Notes: a model not told the origin generated them from the letters alone. A DNA stretch of 64,000 nt from Gentiana macrophylla (GCA_026214975.1 JAOBSW010000108.1:372001-436000); one strand, 5' to 3'. Counted from the stretch's first letter, positions 45,343 through 56,596 are shown. Numbers and translations are program-made.

Positions 45343-45956
45343 CTAGAAAAGTGCCCGGTTATCCACAAAAGTAGCAACCACTGAACTAGCTCGCACTCTC
45401 GAATGATTCCTATTGCACTTGGAACACAGAGGTGCACTGTTTGGGGCCTTAACTGCCGGAGGAGCTGTTGTCTTCTTAGTATTCTGTTGCGGTGCTCCTC
45501 GATAATTACCCTGACTCATCCCAAAGTTTCTCTTGTTTCCAATGACGACTGTGGCCTTCTTCCTGAAAGTCTCAACCTCCAAGGCTTTATTCAGTAACTC
45601 TGTCATATTCCTCGCTGTAAAACCCAACATACCTGACTGTATCTCATGTTCTAGTCCTTCCTTGTATAGTGCCATCTTCCTTTCTTCCACTTTCATGAGC
45701 TCGGGATAGAACCTTCCTACCTATTAAACTTGTTGGTATACTGAGATACCGTCAGATGAATACCCTGGTTCAGTTTTAAAAACTGACTTGCCTTATCTGC
45801 CTGTACTGTTGCCGGAAAGTACTCATTATAGAACATAGCTTTGAAAGCTTCCCAGTCGGTGACCTTGCCATTGCTACTCTGTATAGAATCTATCCAAGCT
45901 TCTGATGCGCCCAAAAGAAAACTAACTGCCAGTTGTGCCATCTCGGTCTCAGGCAC
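45343..45956 (-). pseudogene. gag: gypsy gag domain and degenerate zinc knuckle
   Basis: Two open pieces. 45956-45717 has the retrotransposon gag core: LAVSFLLGASEAWIDSI, WEAFKAMFYNEYFPATV and LNQGIHLTVSQYTNKF. 45696-45343 continues YKEGLEHEIQSGMLGF and KALEVETFRKKATVVI to CSKCNRNHSRVRAS, where the knuckle loses its Gly-His-Cys spacing. A short gap with a TAA separates them. The 250 bp between here and the protease frame are non-coding or scrambled. Confidence 0.8.
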
Positions 45957-46082
45957 ATGAATGTTCCTTCATGCCTTCTTGAAGCTCCTTATCCATTCCT
46001 CGGCCTTTGAATGTTCAACGTTTCCATAGAAGTTCTCAACCCGATTCCTTCTCAATCTTGTATACCAATCCACAGCCGGTGC

Positions 46083-46544
46083 TTACTCAAATGCCGGTCT
46101 CACTGGTGGGTAAACCGGAGGGTAACCAAAAGGTACTTGCTGCTGATACTGCTGTTGCTGAGGGTAAGTGGGATTTACTTGAGGTTCCGGCTGAAAAGGG
46201 TAGTATCCCTGATGGTAATTCTGGAGGTGCTGCGGGATTGGCTGAGTTTGTTGGAAACCAAAATGTGGATAACCAAAACCTTGCTGATGGTCGAACTGCG
46301 GTGAAAGTGGTACAGTAGGTCGAGGGGTATGACCTGCAGGAGGTGGGTAGAAAGTCTGCTGTTGTTGATGAAACACTAATGGTGAGGGGTGGCTCATTGG
46401 TGGAGGGTAAACGCTAACTGGTGGTGGGTAAACACTGATTGGTGGAGGATAAAAGGTTTGCTGGTGCGGAGGGTAACTTACCGGTGGCGGTACAAATCCT
46501 GCTGGAGCATCACTCACCAAAGAAAACTGAACTGAACTCCGCAA
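46083..46544 (-). pseudogene. gag: gypsy gag N-terminus, Pro/Gln/Tyr-rich
   Basis: A 153-aa open frame made of repeats such as YPPPISVYPPPVSVYPPP and stretches of Gln. Probably a disordered N-terminal gag extension. The first codons are in another frame upstream (to about 46760), so the true start is not seen. The primer site follows at 46834-46844. Confidence 0.55.
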
Positions 46545-46833
46545 GTGCCATCATGGAGGTTGCTCATGATGAGGTCGCGGTGACAAGCCCTGCTGAGACC
46601 TTGGTGTGGGTGTCGCAGTACGAGTTGGTGGTGATAAACTCCGAGCACGGGCGGAGGAATCGCGCCACAACACCGCCTCCTACGACCCGGTGTTGGACTT
46701 TCCCGTCGAACTCGGAAGTCTCGCACCGCCCAGTTCGTGAACACCATCCCGATGATCAAAGAAAACTAGAACGTTACTAAAAGGTCTACAGAAAACTTTA
46801 TCTTAAAAGAAAGGAAGCCTAAAAGACGATTTC

Positions 46834-46844
46834 TCTGATACCAA
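46834..46844 (-). promoter_or_regulatory. Primer-binding site of the minus-strand gypsy
   Basis: The minus strand reads TTGGTATCAGA next to the LTR (plus strand TCTGATACCAA), initiator tRNA-Met type. Confidence 0.8.
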
Positions 46845-46845
46845 C

Positions 46846-48929
46846 TGTAACGCCCCATTCCCGGACACCGAGTCCTTATCCGGAAAAGGAACGTTCGGCA
46901 CGTATAAAATAAAAATAAATTCACTTTATACGTAAGCCTCTACTACGTCGTATCAAAAATAAGCAAACGGAAGCAAAAGACTCGGGTATAAAAATTTCCA
47001 AACATCCAAGAATAGAAATGAAATCTAAAGAAGGAAATGTAATTTATTACATTCAAGGAAAGTACGAAATCCAAAATTAATGTAATGGTACTACATGTCT
47101 CGAAAGACCAAAAGTCTAATACTGTCTAATTAAGAATAACAAGATAATAAAAGTAAAGTCTTCAATGAGGCGTCTTCAAATGTCATCATCGAACTCCTCC
47201 TCGTAAACATTATCTACCTATTCGTCTTCTCATCCCCAAACACATAGAAAACATGCATTTGAGGTAAGTACAACGTACTTAATAAGAAAGAGAAGCTATG
47301 ACAACAGTTATAATTTATAAAGATAAGATAATTAAAAGTTTCGTTGTTTAAGTTTGACCGACTCAACCTAGGGTTCATCTCATGTCCATCAACATGAATT
47401 GACTAAACGTTTCTACTTAACTTATCTATGTTACAACCGCACTCAACGGCACTACGCCTGATGTATATCCACCAGGAGATATCGATTGCAACATATTAGT
47501 GGATCACACCAATACCCACGGAGGCTAGACTAGGTAGGCTCCGATAGTATGCACACACCTGGCCGTGGAGTCCCTCCGCATTTAGGGTTTTGTTGACCAC
47601 GGAGTTCTTCCACCTTCGAGGTAGGTAGCACACACATCGCGACATAGACCGGTGCCTATCGGGAGAGACAAGTTGTTTAATCTTTTACTAGTCAAGTACG
47701 TGTTTTATTAGGATGATTAACTAACCACCTATGTGTTTTCAATTAATCTCCCTCACCTTGACTACTCTCTTCCTAGACCACTAGACATAGACGAGGCCTA
47801 GCAATTACATAGACATTGATGAATACTAATTCATCAAAGCACAAGCCTATCAAGCTCTTCCAACGGATCCGAACTTCAACTCCCTTTAAGAGTACATTCG
47901 GTGTTTTAACTGAACGAATCAGAAGCTCAATTCAGGCTTGTTTATGTTATCCAATATTATCATATCATAAATTAAGGTTTAAAACAATTATAACATGATT
48001 ATGAAACCCGAAACCAAACTAGAATGATAAAACCGTAAAAACAATGTAAAACAGGCCAGACGCCCGTTTGAAACCCTATGGACGCCCGTCCGTAATCAGA
48101 CGCCCGTCCACTAAACCCTAAACGCCCGTCTGTCAAAAACAGCTACATCTTGAATCAAAAATCTCACCTCAGACGCCCGTCTACCTATTGCAAACGCCCG
48201 TCTGGGCTACTACGGTCTCGGACGCCCGTCCGCCTAGGTTTTTCCCAAAACGCTAAAATCGTCAAAACTTGATTTCTGAACCGATTCTAACCTAATTAAC
48301 ATCGAATTAAACTCAGAAAAATGTAGAAAACATATCTAAACATCCCAAGGACACTTATGATCCTTGATAAATGAAAAACACATCTTTTACAAACATCTGC
48401 ACATCTTAAAACAAGATCTACACTTCACGAATCATAACTGAGATCATAGGAAGAGTTTCTTACCTAATTGCAGCCACAAAAACCTATCTAAACAGCCTCA
48501 GAAAATCTGCTGCAACTCCCAAACTCTGATGACCAAACGATGTCCTTCTCACGACGAATCCAAAGCTCTCGTCTGATTTGAAAACGATTAAGCTATCTCT
48601 TAGAATTTGTGAAAACTCTCTTGGCCTCTTCCTTCCTCCAAATTTGCGCAGAGAAAGAAGGCACACACGCTGAATTTCTGATTTGATTAGGTTATGGGAT
48701 TATTGTGTGTTAATTTTCCCTTAAATACCAATTTCCCATAAATCTCTTTTTCCTTACTTGCCCTTTAATTACCAAAATCAGAATAATCCTTTAATTACAT
48801 ATACATAATTTTGAAAACCATATATATATAATCCATAAAATACTTAACTCCAATAAAAGAAAAGAAACAATAATATTTCATTTTCGCAAAATGACACGTC
48901 TGCCCTTTCCCGAAAATCGGAATATTACA
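46846..48929 (-). repeat. 5' LTR of the minus-strand gypsy
   Basis: TGTAACGCCC at 46846 to AATATTACA at 48929 (2,084 bp), partner of 33399-35491. ACGCCCGT array at 48059-48236. Confidence 0.92.
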
Positions 48930-49587
48930 TTTAATTTGACATTTCAAGTTCTTGACGGAATCATCTATACAAATGTTTTTACGATTATGATTTCAAGATT
49001 TAGAATGTCAAATGTGTTGATTTAAGCCTTGATTTTCCTTGTTAATTTGATGTAGTTCTTTTTTAAACTATAAAAAATAATACTCTCTACGTCCCTAAAT
49101 GTAAGTGGATTTAGAATTTTCATATACATTAATAAAGTGATTTTTTTTCTTTTTGAAACACAGTGATTAAATATATTAAACTATAATGTTTGGTTCTCAA
49201 AAGAGACTATAGTGTTTGATATACAATTTGATTATCATTAATTAATGTAATAATTATAAAATGAAAAAAGTTGACCGAATATATACAAATTAATAGCAAG
49301 ATAAGAAAAAATATTATAATTATTACTCTTCTGCTGGGGCTATTCTTGTCATTTATGCATCAACTTCCTTTAGTGTTTTATTATAGGTTATTTTGCACAT
49401 TTTTTTCATAACATTAATAAATAGTCAAATAGTCATTGTACATAAGCATGCTTAGACATATATATATATCATCTACAATTAAGTGTATTTTGTAAATTAA
49501 TTTATTTAAATTAGGCACATACAAAGTTGGAAGTAATGTTGTTGTGCATAAGTAATAATTTGTGTCATAATACAAACATTGAATTTA

Positions 49588-49650
49588 TAGCTTGGATGGC
49601 AAAGTGGTTGGTAATTTTTAGGTTAGGTCTCCAGTTCGAACCGTCTTGCA
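49588..49650 (+). other. tRNA-like segment in the right arm
   Basis: A-box TGGCAAAGTGGTTG (49597-49610) and B-box AGTTCGAACC (49633-49642) at tRNA-like spacing; the reverse-oriented partner is at 33270-33328. Too divergent for a working tRNA. Confidence 0.5.
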
Positions 49651-49666
49651 ACAACTTTTTATTTTC

Positions 49667-49980
49667 TGAGAAATGGGTCCCACAGCCACGTAAGATCCCA
49701 TGTGGCAGCCACGTCAGCAATTTAAAATATTCCGGTGTCCAGACGGATTCAGTAAATGGATGAGAAATGGGTCCCCACAGCCACGTAGGATCCCATGTCC
49801 CACAGCCACGTAGGATCCCATGTGACAGCCACGTCAGCAATTTAAAATATTCCGGTGTCCAGTCGGATTCAGTAAATGGATGAGAAATGGGTCCCCACGG
49901 CCACGTAGGATCCCATGTTGCAGCCTAGTGGCAGCCACATCAGCAATTTTAACATATTCCGGTGTCCAGTCAGTAATATC
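49667..49980 (+). repeat. Tandem repeat in the Mutator-like arm
   Basis: Three units (49667-49760, 49761-49880, 49881-about 49980) each start TGAGAAATGGGTCC and contain CAGCCACGT, GATCCCATG and ATTCCGGTGTCCAG. The second unit has an internal 24-base duplication. The left arm has one copy. Confidence 0.8.
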
Positions 49981-50316
49981 CGACGGATAGGCCCTTTTTT
50001 CAAATAAAAAAACAACTCAGAGTACCATTTTCCTCACCGTAACATAAGCATCACTAAAATCCATAGTATGTCAACTTAGAGGACCATTTTTCTAATTTTG
50101 CCTTAGAAAATCTACTGAATGTCATAAATTTGAAAGTAATATCTAAAAGCCCTTAACTATCATTATTGTCATAGTTGTTAAGTAATGAAAAGTGATTGAA
50201 TTGATAATAAATTAGGGGTAAGATAGAGAAAAATGTAATAATGTTACATTGATAATGTAGAATGACGTGAAACAAATCAATACGTGTAGGATGACTTATA
50301 TTTTGGGACGGGGATA

Positions 50317-53300
50317 TTAATTATAAGATTATTTAGATTTTTCACATATATAGTTTAACAAAGTAATTTTGTATCATTAATTTAAATTATAAAAATGTAT
50401 AATAATATTTAAATGTTATTAATGCCATAGTTCCAAAGTAATGAAAATTGAATAAATATATTTTAAAGTAAAGTAAAATAGAGAGAAAAAATCAATAAAT
50501 GTTTAATTGTTTTCAAAAAAAATGTTTAATTGGTATTATTAATTAATCATAAAGGGGAGTACATATTATTTACGTAAGAAATGGACGACCGTTTTGTCTT
50601 TTTCCTTTTTTTTTCTTTCCTTATTGGCTTCCAGAAACGACGACGTATTCCTCGGCTAACAGATCATCCCCTAGCTCTGGTACGTGGCAGGTCTAAATCG
50701 TGTACGTGCCTGGTGGTGGTGGCTCCATCTCCTTGTTGGACCAATGGCTCTCTCCTCCGTGGCTGCAATGGTCATGAGTGTGACAGGCAAGTTGCTCTTT
50801 TGCTTAATTAGAGATAAAGAACGGTGGTGGTGAGAACTGTGAACGACATTCCATTCCTGCCTATCCGATAATCATCAGGTTTTGTTTCACTGAATAATAC
50901 TGAGAAATTTCATTCATTTTCTTCTTCTTCTATGCATATGTATCTCATTTCTCATGTTCTTATTTTCTCGGTAATATATTGTAGTTCTTCATGACCCCCA
51001 GAGGAAGTGGTTGAATTGGCTCGGTAATTGAATGTTTTCTTCGCCTGTAAATTCTCCTCTGTCTTTGCTTCTACTTTCCCATCTTTCTCTCTCTGTTATA
51101 TTAAAGGTTATTTAGGTATATCTATTATCTGGGTGTAACAACAATGGTTCTTGTTAACAAAATCAAATCCAATTTTCATCTCCCTAAATTTTTTGCCAGG
51201 AAAAAAAATTGGCCGATTTGATTTTTATTCACGTTTTTTTAGACCAAAGAAGATTCAGAAAATCAGCCATAAATACGGGTGATGTATGTATAAGTATTAT
51301 AGGTTGGCATTCATCTTCTCCAAATCCAATATCCTGTGAGTTTCTAATTCTATTACATTTAAGGAAGTTGTGTTTATGGGTTTCTGGATTGTCAGAGTTG
51401 ATACATTATTTATTTGGATTTTGTTAGTTAATCATTTTCGTTATGCTTTGGTTCTTGTTGAACTTTTTGTTCGAAATTGCTTATTTACCCCGTGAAGCAA
51501 CTTTTGGGTAAAGAGGATAGCTATAGGCTAGAATTTGAACAGTGAATATGTCATTTGGCGAGAGATGTAATTTTTCTTTTTTTTGGAGTTTATAAGGTTG
51601 CTAAAGCACATCAAGAGGTTAGTACTTAGTATACACACATAAGAAAAATTAATGGATGGAAAATGTTCAAAGTGTAGATGCTACACATTGTTTCAGTTTA
51701 ATTACAACAACCTTTCGTTTCAATGAACAAGATTGCTTCCTTTCAATTTTTTCTTCTTCTTAAGAATAGGTGAATGGAAATATATACATATATTTTGAAT
51801 GTTTTTGCTTATTTATAACCATTCTATGTTTCCTCTTGAAATTATTGTGATTTACATTCCATGTCCAATAAGCTTTTAAACTTGAAAATGGTATCAATAC
51901 ATCCTTAGGTTGCACCGGTCTCTTTTAAATCTACTACATATGTATGATCTTTGAGGTTTTTGGGTATGGTTATCACCAATGATGGCAATCTTGATTATGA
52001 TAATTATACTCACCTTAATATTTTGGATTTATAGGAATGTTTGGAACTCATCTCATTTGACCAGGCTCTGTTTTATTTCTTCATATAACTGAGAAGGTAC
52101 ACATTGATAAGTTCAATAGTCATTTAAATTTGTTATTCACAATCAAATCATTTACTTTTCTTTTTCTTTTTTCTTTCTGTTTTTTTTAAAACACATGCAC
52201 AAATTACCGGCTACCAAAACCAGTAATTGAAATGGTTTGTCTACCCTAAAACTTTGTTTGTCTATCATTTAACATTGAATTGTCTTGAAAACATTTTTAA
52301 TGTTGTTTTAAAACAAATGTCGCAGGTTACAAAGTTGGGGATGACATATTTGCCATTGGGCAACTGATACGACAACAATTGCAGCAGAAAACTATTCCCT
52401 TGATTCTTCTCTTGGTACCTAATATTATGTGCTCTTGGTTTTTTATTTCCATTAGTGGATAAACCCCTATTTTTGTAGGCTCAGAATAGTTTAAAGTGCT
52501 CCATTTTCTTCATAAATTTAAGGTATCTTGGCATTTGGTAGGATGTCAATTGGGAGTTCTGTTTCTGTGTATGCAGTCTTGAGAAAATCTACGCGTCCCT
52601 TTTTGGGATGCAGTTTTTGGTTACTTAAAATGCATTGTAAGATGATTGTGCTATTCTATTACCATTAGTGGATATACCCCTTTCTTGTGCGCCGTTTAAG
52701 TACTTTGTTTTCTTGATAAATATAGAGTATCTTGAAATTTGGTTGGATGTAGTGTGTTCGAGTTCTGTTTATGTTCGATATGTAATTGCATGTAAGCCTT
52801 AGTTGTCAATTTTGGTCGACTTTTGTAGGCAAAATACTTCTTAGGTGCTTGATTTTATATGAATCATGGCTGTGACTAGTAGCATTCCTAAACGACGCGT
52901 TAAATCTGTGTTAATGTTCTTTTGTTGCTCTTATGTATGTATAAATTGCATTCATCTGCAGTAAATGGATCCATTTGAAAAGAACGGTATGCTGAAAATA
53001 ATGGTGTTGGTGAGGTTGAAAAGAACGGGGCGTGTGATGATCTTCTACCCCCAGCCCCACCGTACCACCGAATGTCACTCCAATAAATGAACCTGTCCGG
53101 AGTCTGAGAACTCTCAAGAAGCATTACTAGAGTCAAGACACTCACCAAACAAAGTAATGTCCACATTACCAAACAGGTCTTCATGTTTGTACTCGAACTT
53201 ACAAAACTGGATGTGTAATAGAACTATGTAACATATGCATGTACGAATGTAATATAACCACCAATGCATCTAATCAACAATACACATTAAAACATCAGCA

Positions 53301-53377
53301 TCACTAATGAGATAGTAAGAAAACATCTGACTATCTACTACATAACAACTAGCGCCGAAAATACATCCGAGGGCAAC
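50317..53377. other. AT-rich sequence, possibly part of a Helitron; no gene identified
   Basis: No frame I can assign. There are pyrimidine-rich, leader-like stretches (50585-50640, 51060-51095). A candidate exon at about 52326-52413, preceded by TGTCGCAG and followed by GTACCT, would encode GYKVGDDIFAIGQLIRQQLQ. It matches nothing I recognise and may be a captured gene fragment. Confidence 0.35.
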
Positions 53378-53406
53378 AATCGTGCATCGCACGATTTCCC
53401 CACTAG
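53378..53406 (+). mobile_element. Helitron 3' terminus
   Basis: An 8-bp hairpin AATCGTGC-ATC-GCACGATT (53378-53396), then TTCCCCA and CTAG (53403-53406) followed by T. This is the Helitron rule: hairpin shortly before CTRR, inserted before T. The 5' end (TC after A) is not certain; a weak candidate is near 51085. Confidence 0.65.
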
Positions 53407-53550
53407 TGTATATTATAAGGCCAGACTAAAAACAACGAACTTATATTTTGAGACGGGCGGGGTGAGTACTCAAATATATTCATAAGTATTATAATAGAAG
53501 TACAAATTCTATTGGAAGATATACACTTCAAACGTTTGTATATTGCTACA

Positions 53551-54139
53551 AGGGATTTTGACATTTTTGGTACTTCATTTTTAGCTTTATTTCAAAAATA
53601 ACATTTATGTTTCTGAATGATACTTTTGGTCGTCTAATTGTTTCAATTTTAGGACAATTACCTAATTAACCATCTAAGTTAATGTCGACTAAACGTTTAA
53701 TCCAACATGGTAGCCACGTATGCTTTCGTATCCTATTTAAACGATTAAACATCGACATTAAGAAAAATTAAATAACTTGTAGACATTTTTCTTTTTTGTG
53801 CAGCTGTGTCAATTTGAGGGAAAGAAATTATGGATTTGAACTAGGAATGAGAGGAATGTCGATGTTTAATCGTTTAGGTGGGATATGAAAGCATACGTGA
53901 CAGTCAGGTTGTATCATCAAAAGTTTAGTCGACGTTAACTTAGACAGCTAATTAGATAATTGTCTTATAATTGAATCAAAAAACAAACATAAGGGACCAA
54001 AAATATCATTCAGAAACATAAGTTGTCCTTAAATTAAAACAAAATACAAACATAGAGGACAAAAAGTGTCATTCAGAAAAATATGAGTTATTTTTAAAAC
54101 AAAACTAAAAATAAGGGACTGAGAGTGTCAAAATCCCTC
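53551..54139. mobile_element. Long-TIR foldback element
   Basis: Starts AGGGATTTTGACA and ends TGTCAAAATCCCTC. The two arms (about 250 bases each) are imperfect reverse complements, sharing TTTCTGAATGA and GTCGA...TTTAATC words. Flanked by GCTACA (53545-53550, 54140-54145). No transposase. Probably Mutator-related. Confidence 0.65.
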
Positions 54140-54163
54140 GCTACAGATAATGGAAGTAGTATA

Positions 54164-55062
54164 GGGGAAATTCATTTAATACCCGGTTTTTTAAAATAAA
54201 ATCGAAATATACACCCCTCCGAATTCAAAATATTTTCCTATCTCCCGCGTTAAAACGGGTGTTATCGCCCAAAAATAGGCAGAGTCGCCCATTTTCCGCC
54301 CACAGACGAGGGATCCCGCCTTTCCCCGCCCTCAAGCCTGCCCAACTTTCGCCTACGGTGAGCGGCCCCGCTCTTGAAGATGGGCGAACCTGCCCATTTA
54401 ATTAAAAAAAAGAATTTCAGAACAGTCAATTAAAGGAGAAGTCAATATATTCCAAGTGTTCAAGAAGACCGATTTGGTGCTTTAATTGACCAGAAATGGC
54501 GAGAGTGGAAAAATCCAAAGAAGCTACAAATTGGGTTATTTGGTGGCATGAACAAGGGTTGGAATCTGATGAACTCCATCAAGAATGATGGAACACAAAT
54601 TTACCAAGAAAATTCGATTATTAACAAACAAAAAACGATTATAATCCACTATTTCAAGAAACGATTATTAACAAAATGATGAAACTCACACGAAATTTAC
54701 CGAGAGGCTGGAGAAATTTGTACCTTCGAATCCTTCATTGAATATCCCTGAAAATTTGTTGCAATCCTTCAAAAAACAAAAAAAACTTTGCTTCGGAAAA
54801 GAAATGGAACTCGAAAATCTGCAAAGGACTCTTCTGAATTTTTTTTTGAAAAGGGCAGGGTTGCCCATCTCGAAGAGCGGGGCCGCTCACCATGGGCGAA
54901 AGTTGGGCGGGATCCCTTGTCTGTGAGAGAAAAATGGGCGACTTCGTCTATTTTTAGGCGATTTCACCCATTTTAAGGTCAGGGATAGGATGAGTCTTTT
55001 AATTTGGAGGAGTGTACATTTCGATTTTATTTTAAAAAACGGGGTATTAAACGAATTACTGC
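54164..55062. mobile_element. Long-TIR Mutator-like element upstream of the GPAT exon
   Basis: Arms of about 220-240 bases at each end are reverse complements, rich in GCGGCCCCGCTC, GGGCGA and AATACC words. Flanked by AGTAGTATA (54155-54163) and AATAGTATA (55063-55071), nonamers with one mismatch. The 440-base interior shows no clear gene. It ends 80 bases before the TATA box at 55142. Confidence 0.7.
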
Positions 55063-55141
55063 AATAGTATATTGCACAAGACTAAATAAAATTAAATATA
55101 ATGCTCACTTCCTACCCTACACCCCTTTAATTAATTACTCC

Positions 55142-55149
55142 TATAAATT
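55142..55149 (+). promoter_or_regulatory. TATA box of the GPAT gene
   Basis: TATAAATT 104 bases upstream of the ATG at 55246, followed by a pyrimidine-rich leader. The spacing suits a short 5' UTR. Confidence 0.6.
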
Positions 55150-55245
55150 TCTCTGGGTCAATCTGTTTCTTTGCAGTCTTTCATTAACCTCATTCACGAT
55201 TTCTTTCTCATTTATCATATACTAGGTCTTTGTATTTCAAATTAA

Positions 55246-55974
55246 ATGATGATTCTACTCAAACATGCGCAGTGGTTTCTCAACAGATTTCTATTAAATA
55301 CATGCTACAAAGTAGCAAGAAACGTCAAAAATCATGGGTTTTCTCTCAAGAATCCATTGCACAGACAATTTTACCAAACAATTCCTCCATTGCCTGATTT
55401 AAGCAAGTGTTCTTTACACAAAAGAAAATTAAAAACCGTAGTCTGTGATATTCAAGGCACCCTGCTGAGATCAAAATCTTTCTTCCCATTTTTCATGCTA
55501 GTTTCTTTTGAAGGAGGAAGCATTTTCCGGGCATTCTTGCTACTTCTATCATGCCCGATATTGTCCGTTCTTGACTATGAAAAGAAAATAAGGGTCATGA
55601 CCTTTATAACATTTTGTGGGCTGAGAACAAAAGACATGGCTAATGTTGGAAGGGCTGTTTTGCCTAAGTTCTACATGGAAAATCTTAACCTTAATGTTTA
55701 TGAGGTGTTGGCTTCTGCAGGGTTTAGGATCATCCTTACAAGTTTACCAAGAGTTATGGTTGATGTTTTCTTGAAAGATTATCTGAATGTTGAAATTGTC
55801 AAGGGGACAGAGCTGCATGTTGTTGGAGAATACTACACAGGTTTGGTCTCTAGTCCTGCAGGGTTTCTGGTTAAGAATATAGCTCTCAAAGAATTGTGTG
55901 GAGAAAAGATGCCACATATTATTGGTGTTGGAACTTTAGACCTTCATGATCAGCTCTTCATCTCCCTGTGCAAG
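55246..55974 (+). CDS. Glycerol-3-phosphate sn-2 acyltransferase, exon 1 (plant GPAT, HAD-like domain)
   Basis: The only ordinary host coding sequence in the window. The 243 codons give the N-terminal, HAD-phosphatase-like half of plant endomembrane GPATs, which acylate glycerol-3-phosphate at sn-2 for cutin, suberin or mycorrhizal lipid. Evidence: HAD motif I region VVCDIQGTLLRS (residues 66-77), hydrophobic segment at about 78-112, the GPAT-typical RAVLPKFYMENLN, LTSLPRVMVDVFLKDYL, and GVGTLDLHDQLFISLCK at the end. Asp68 is present but the second motif-I Asp is Gln70, so the phosphatase should be inactive, as in the GPAT1-3/5/7 branches. The exon ends in CAAG/GTATGA, a good splice donor at 55975. 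No acyltransferase exon follows within 8 kb, so the intron is very long or the gene is truncated. Confidence 0.82.
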
Positions 55975-56263
55975 GTATGATCATTGCCAAACTAAAACCC
56001 CTTCTTTTTTGACGGTGTTAATAGCACTACAATCTAATCTACCGTTGGGTACCGTTGTGAAATTAATCAATCTCTCTAGAGTCAAATTTAATTATACACA
56101 AAACTCGACTCTAAAATAATCAAAAACAGATTCTGATTTAAAATTTACACGAAGCGTGGTATTTTAGTAGACCGACTGTCGTGGCCTTCTTTTTTATGAC
56201 AATTACAACATCAACAACAAAAACAAAAATTGAGGGGTATATGACAATTATATTACATTGTGT

Positions 56264-56266
<3 letters not shown>

Positions 56267-56331
<65 letters not shown>
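56267..56331. repeat. (TA)n microsatellite
   Basis: About 32 uninterrupted TA units. Confidence 0.95.
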
Positions 56332-56333
<2 letters not shown>

Positions 56334-56596
56334 TGCTGAACCTATTGATGATTTTACTTGATGCACTATATACTCCCTCCATACGTCCCGTAATATAGGG
56401 TCTTCTACCTTATTTATGCTATACTGAAATATAAATTATTTTCCTAAAACTATATAATATTAAATGTTTTGTTTACATTTTTTACATTAGAAGCGAATTA
56501 TCAGCTACACACTTTTAAAAACAATCCAACAATTTGTTTTAAAATGTTGAAAATGGTTCATTAATGATGTTTGATAAGATATACGGGAAGGACCGG

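Larger units (their letters stand above)
33399..48929 (-). mobile_element. Ty3/gypsy chromovirus, minus strand, with a nested LTR element
   Basis: Bounded by the duplication TTTAA (33394-33398 and 48930-48934). On the minus strand: 5' LTR 48929-46846, primer site, gag, protease, RT, RNase H, integrase, a nested element (42151-35950), chromodomain end, purine tract and 3' LTR 35491-33399. Same family as 7528-29706, with closely similar pol and LTR termini, but better preserved. Stops in gag and pol are few, several of them TGA or TAG. Confidence 0.92.
33042..50102. mobile_element. Long-TIR Mutator-like element, split by a gypsy element
   Basis: Starts GGCAAAATTAG at 33042 and ends CTAATTTTGCC at 50102. 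The arms 33042-33390 and about 49530-50102 are imperfect reverse complements (shared AAATGGTC..., CACCGGAAT, GCTGACGTGGCTGCCAC words). Flanking decamers TTAAAAAATC (33032-33041) and TTAGAAAATC (50103-50112) differ at one base, fitting a 9-10 bp Mutator duplication. Excluding the gypsy it is about 1.5 kb, with no transposase frame. Both arms contain a tRNA-like segment. Confidence 0.7.
32985..50314. mobile_element. Stowaway-like MITE, split by a Mutator-like element
   Basis: The left end CTACATCCGCCTCAAAATG...GTCATCC (32985) and right end GGATGAC...TTTTGGGACGGGGA (50314) are imperfect inverted repeats of the CTCCCTCCGTCCC type. Each is flanked by TA (32983-32984 and 50315-50316), the Tc1/mariner duplication. 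Excluding insertions it is only a few hundred bases. Confidence 0.55.

Noticed and set aside
49588..49650. Functional tRNA gene
   Set aside because: A and B boxes are recognisable, but the acceptor and anticodon stems do not pair convincingly; it lies inside a transposon arm.
50581..50811. 76-aa open frame after an ATG, possible small gene
   Set aside because: Pyrimidine-tract translation with no recognisable motif and no support from flanking signals.
52900..53184. 94-aa minus-strand frame
   Set aside because: No domain; it lies in the presumed Helitron tail and its hydrophobic start is not followed by a plausible protein.
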